DNA of 64,000 bases, taken from contig NZ_JAHKQL010000031.1 in assembly GCF_018861005.1 (NCBI RefSeq), positions 92,657 to 156,656 on the forward strand, read 5' to 3'. The notes beneath the pieces are model-generated. The model had not been told where the DNA came from. It did not search any database and saw only the letters and a program-made list of their open reading frames with translations. This stretch comes from Polaribacter vadi. GTDB lineage: Bacteria > Bacteroidota > Bacteroidia > Flavobacteriales > Flavobacteriaceae. Made by a program: the position numbers and the translations under genes. Of this stretch, positions 62,420 to 64,000 are shown piece by piece; the stretch's first letter is position 1, and each line of letters begins with the position of its first letter.

Positions 62420-63811
62420 ATGACAAAAAAAATAATCCTCTTAGTTCAAATTTCATTTTTACTTGCCCTAATTAGTTGTAATACTATAGATAAAAATACG
62501 ATTACATATTTTGGAGGTAAAATTATAAATCCGAAAACTAACTATATTGTTTTATATTCAATGGATAAAGTGATAGACACTTTTTTATTAGATTCTAAAA
62601 ATAAATTTTTAGGAGAGATAAAAAATGCAAATGAAGGTTTATATTATTTTAACCATGGTAATGAAAATCAACATATTTATTTAGAAGTAGCAGATAGTGT
62701 TATGATACGTTTAAATACTTGGGACTTTGATGAATCTTTAGTTTTTGCAGGTAAAGGAGCAGAAAGAAATAATATTTTAATAGATTGTTTTTTAGAAGGC
62801 GAAAACGATAAAAAACAATTTTACCAATACAATAAACTTTTGCCTATTAAATTTAAACAAAAAACAGATTCATTAATAAAATTAAAATTAAATACTTACC
62901 AAGATTATATAGACAAACACCCAGATGAAACCTTAGGTTTTAAACAAACTTTAAAAACTGCATTAACTTTTCCTATTTATTTAAAAATAGAAAGGTACCC
63001 TATTATTAATGCTAAATATTCTTCGGATGGTAATTTCCCTACTTTAAACAACACTTTTTACGATTACAGAAAAAACATCACTATAGATAAGGATTCTTTA
63101 ATGTACTACCCTCCTTATTCTCAATATGTAAGGAATTTTCTATACAATAAAACATACGCTTTAGGTCATGCACCTATGAAAAATAAATATTCTTCTGAAT
63201 TTACAGTAGATTTATTAAATACAATTGATAAAGAAATTTCTACAACCAAATCTAAAAATGCTTTTTTAAGACAAACAATTATTAGTCATTTTTACAATAA
63301 ATCTAGTTGTGATATTAATACAAAAGCATTTGATACGTTCTTTAACTTAACTACAAATGAAGAAGACAATTCTTTAATGAAAAAATTGGTTAACGACACT
63401 AAATTTATAACTGCAGATACACGTTTACCTAATTTTAGCTTTAATAATTATTCTGATTTTAAACTGCGAGTTTTTGATGTAGTTAAAGGTAAAAACACTT
63501 TATTATTCTTTTGGAGTCCAGAGTATGTTTCTTATTCTTATGTGGAATCTAGGATGACTTATTTAACTAAAAATTACCCAAACATACAATTTTTACAAAT
63601 AATGATTGATGGTAAAAACGGACAAAGAATTAAAAATTTAGATATTAAAAAACAATTTTATTTAGATGATAGTAGTGATGCTCATCGTTTTTTAACAAGT
63701 AAAATGCCGCGTTCTGTACTTATAAATAAACAAGGTAAAGTTATTAATGGTTATGGTTCTATTGCATCTAAAAACTTAAATCCTTATTTAGAAGAATTAA
63801 GCAATAACTAA
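62420..63811 (+). CDS. Thioredoxin-fold lipoprotein lacking the redox cysteines
   Basis: A signal peptide with lipobox ALISC puts this 463-residue protein in the periplasm or outer membrane. The first 330 residues are uncharacterised with a small beta domain (FGGKIINPKTNYIVLYS) like the DUF4369-type modules of flavobacterial TlpA relatives. The last 115 residues look like a thioredoxin fold (TLLFFWSPEYVSYSYVESRM, cis-Pro in KMPRSVLIN), but the usual WCxxC is replaced by WSPEY, so no thiol chemistry is expected. The start MTKKIILL is chosen over a 13-codon extension. It stands alone. Confidence 0.8.
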   Translation: MTKKIILLVQISFLLALISCNTIDKNTITYFGGKIINPKTNYIVLYSMDKVIDTFLLDSKNKFLGEIKNANEGLYYFNHGNENQHIYLEVADSVMIRLNTWDFDESLVFAGKGAERNNILIDCFLEGENDKKQFYQYNKLLPIKFKQKTDSLIKLKLNTYQDYIDKHPDETLGFKQTLKTALTFPIYLKIERYPIINAKYSSDGNFPTLNNTFYDYRKNITIDKDSLMYYPPYSQYVRNFLYNKTYALGHAPMKNKYSSEFTVDLLNTIDKEISTTKSKNAFLRQTIISHFYNKSSCDINTKAFDTFFNLTTNEEDNSLMKKLVNDTKFITADTRLPNFSFNNYSDFKLRVFDVVKGKNTLLFFWSPEYVSYSYVESRMTYLTKNYPNIQFLQIMIDGKNGQRIKNLDIKKQFYLDDSSDAHRFLTSKMPRSVLINKQGKVINGYGSIASKNLNPYLEELSNN

Positions 63812-63849
63812 TTTTTAACTTAAAAGCCAGTTATCTATTTAAATTACAG

Positions 63850-63961
63850 TATCTTTGCACGATTTTAATTTTGAGTATAATTTAACTCAATAAAAAATCA
63901 AGTCGAAAATTTATAATTTGATTTGCAGGTGGGCGTTCTGTGAATCTACAAAAACACAGAC
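63850..63961 (+). promoter_or_regulatory. Promoter and structured leader of the last gene
   Basis: TATCTTTG (63850-63857) is an exact -7 box. The leader of nearly 100 bases folds into TTGAGT/ACTCAA (63871-63890), AAATCAA/TTGATTT (63895-63924) and TCTGTG/CACAGA (63937-63960), the last ending one base before the ATG. Long structured leaders are known for cold-shock-regulated DEAD-box genes. Confidence 0.45.
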
Positions 63962-64000
63962 ATGTCAACATTTTTAGAATTAGGCCTAAAAGAGCCTATA
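63962..64000 (+). CDS. Start of a probable DEAD-box RNA helicase, cut by the window end
   Basis: ATG followed by 12 codons reading MSTFLELGLKEPI. The F-x-x-L-G-L-x-x-P pattern is the Q-motif entry of DEAD-box RNA helicases, and the long structured leader suits a cold-shock helicase such as CsdA. Only 13 residues are visible, so the call rests on that short pattern. Confidence 0.55.
   Translation, partial: MSTFLELGLKEPI

Noticed and set aside
1..64000. CRISPR arrays, insertion sequences, prophage modules, rRNA, tmRNA or RNase P RNA
   Set aside because: No regularly spaced repeats, transposase, integrase, capsid or rRNA-like sequence was found; the only tRNA seen is tRNA-His.

Overview
The window is AT-rich (roughly 30% GC by eye) and reads as a stretch of chromosome from a marine-type Flavobacteriaceae bacterium (Bacteroidota), with Polaribacter or Tenacibaculum-like gene content. 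The support is: a type IX secretion C-terminal signal on a giant leucine-rich-repeat protein; bacillithiol genes (bshB1, ytxJ); a split transketolase; a LytS/LytTR two-component pair with a periplasmic propeller; many short signal peptides ending in Ser/Asn-X-Gln or a lipobox Cys; and promoters built on the Bacteroidota -7 box TAnnTTTG rather than the E. coli -10. Most of the window is ordinary core genome, densely packed, with good bidirectional terminators between convergent genes.

Layout. 1-2.4 kb: tail of an unknown gene, pepT, and a PlsC-like acyltransferase. 2.4-5.1 kb: the clearest accessory island, with an unrecognised gene (minus strand) divergent from a stand-alone reverse transcriptase (plus strand), separated by about 460 bases of hairpin-rich non-coding DNA. 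This looks like a defence-associated (DRT-type) reverse transcriptase with its own non-coding RNA and is the main candidate for an interesting system. 5.1-13.5 kb: rmuC, a CsbD stress cluster, a Na+/H+ antiporter, a lactate permease, glyA, fahA and a small acidic protein. 13.5-18.6 kb: a polyamine operon (arginine decarboxylase, agmatinase, a GNAT-nitrilase fusion) followed by a deoxyhypusine-synthase-like gene behind a composite REP-like inverted repeat. 19-28 kb: helicase, ytxJ, clpB, a phosphatase-like lipoprotein, smpB-maf, transketolase C half and a beta-barrel protein. 28.4-33.2 kb: the LRR/T9SS protein. 33.3-42.5 kb: bcp and nth from mirrored promoters, an NAD(P)-binding protein, an ECF-type sigma factor with a 47-residue downstream microprotein, uvrA and a tricorn-type protease.

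42.6-47.9 kb: an unknown lipoprotein, the LytS/LytTR pair, two tandemly duplicated HTH-repressor units (each with its own promoter/operator, conserved 3' RNA-like block and terminator) and tRNA-His. 47.9-64 kb: bshB1, an SLC13 permease, a Cys/Met-metabolism PLP enzyme, a DUF2520 protein with a KdsC-like phosphatase, two DUF2147 paralogues, a ModF-like ABC protein, pcm, a Gfo/Idh oxidoreductase, a 3-hydroxyacyl-CoA dehydrogenase, a PagL-like barrel, divergent dps/oxyR, an ABC-F ATPase, a thioredoxin-fold lipoprotein without the redox cysteines and the first codons of a probable DEAD-box helicase.

Functional themes are oxidative and thiol stress (oxyR, dps, bcp, bshB1, ytxJ), DNA repair (nth, uvrA, rmuC) and proteostasis (clpB, smpB, pcm, tricorn). 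Two families of structured intergenic repeats are present, one of which carries the other nested in its apical loop. No insertion sequence, prophage or CRISPR array was found.
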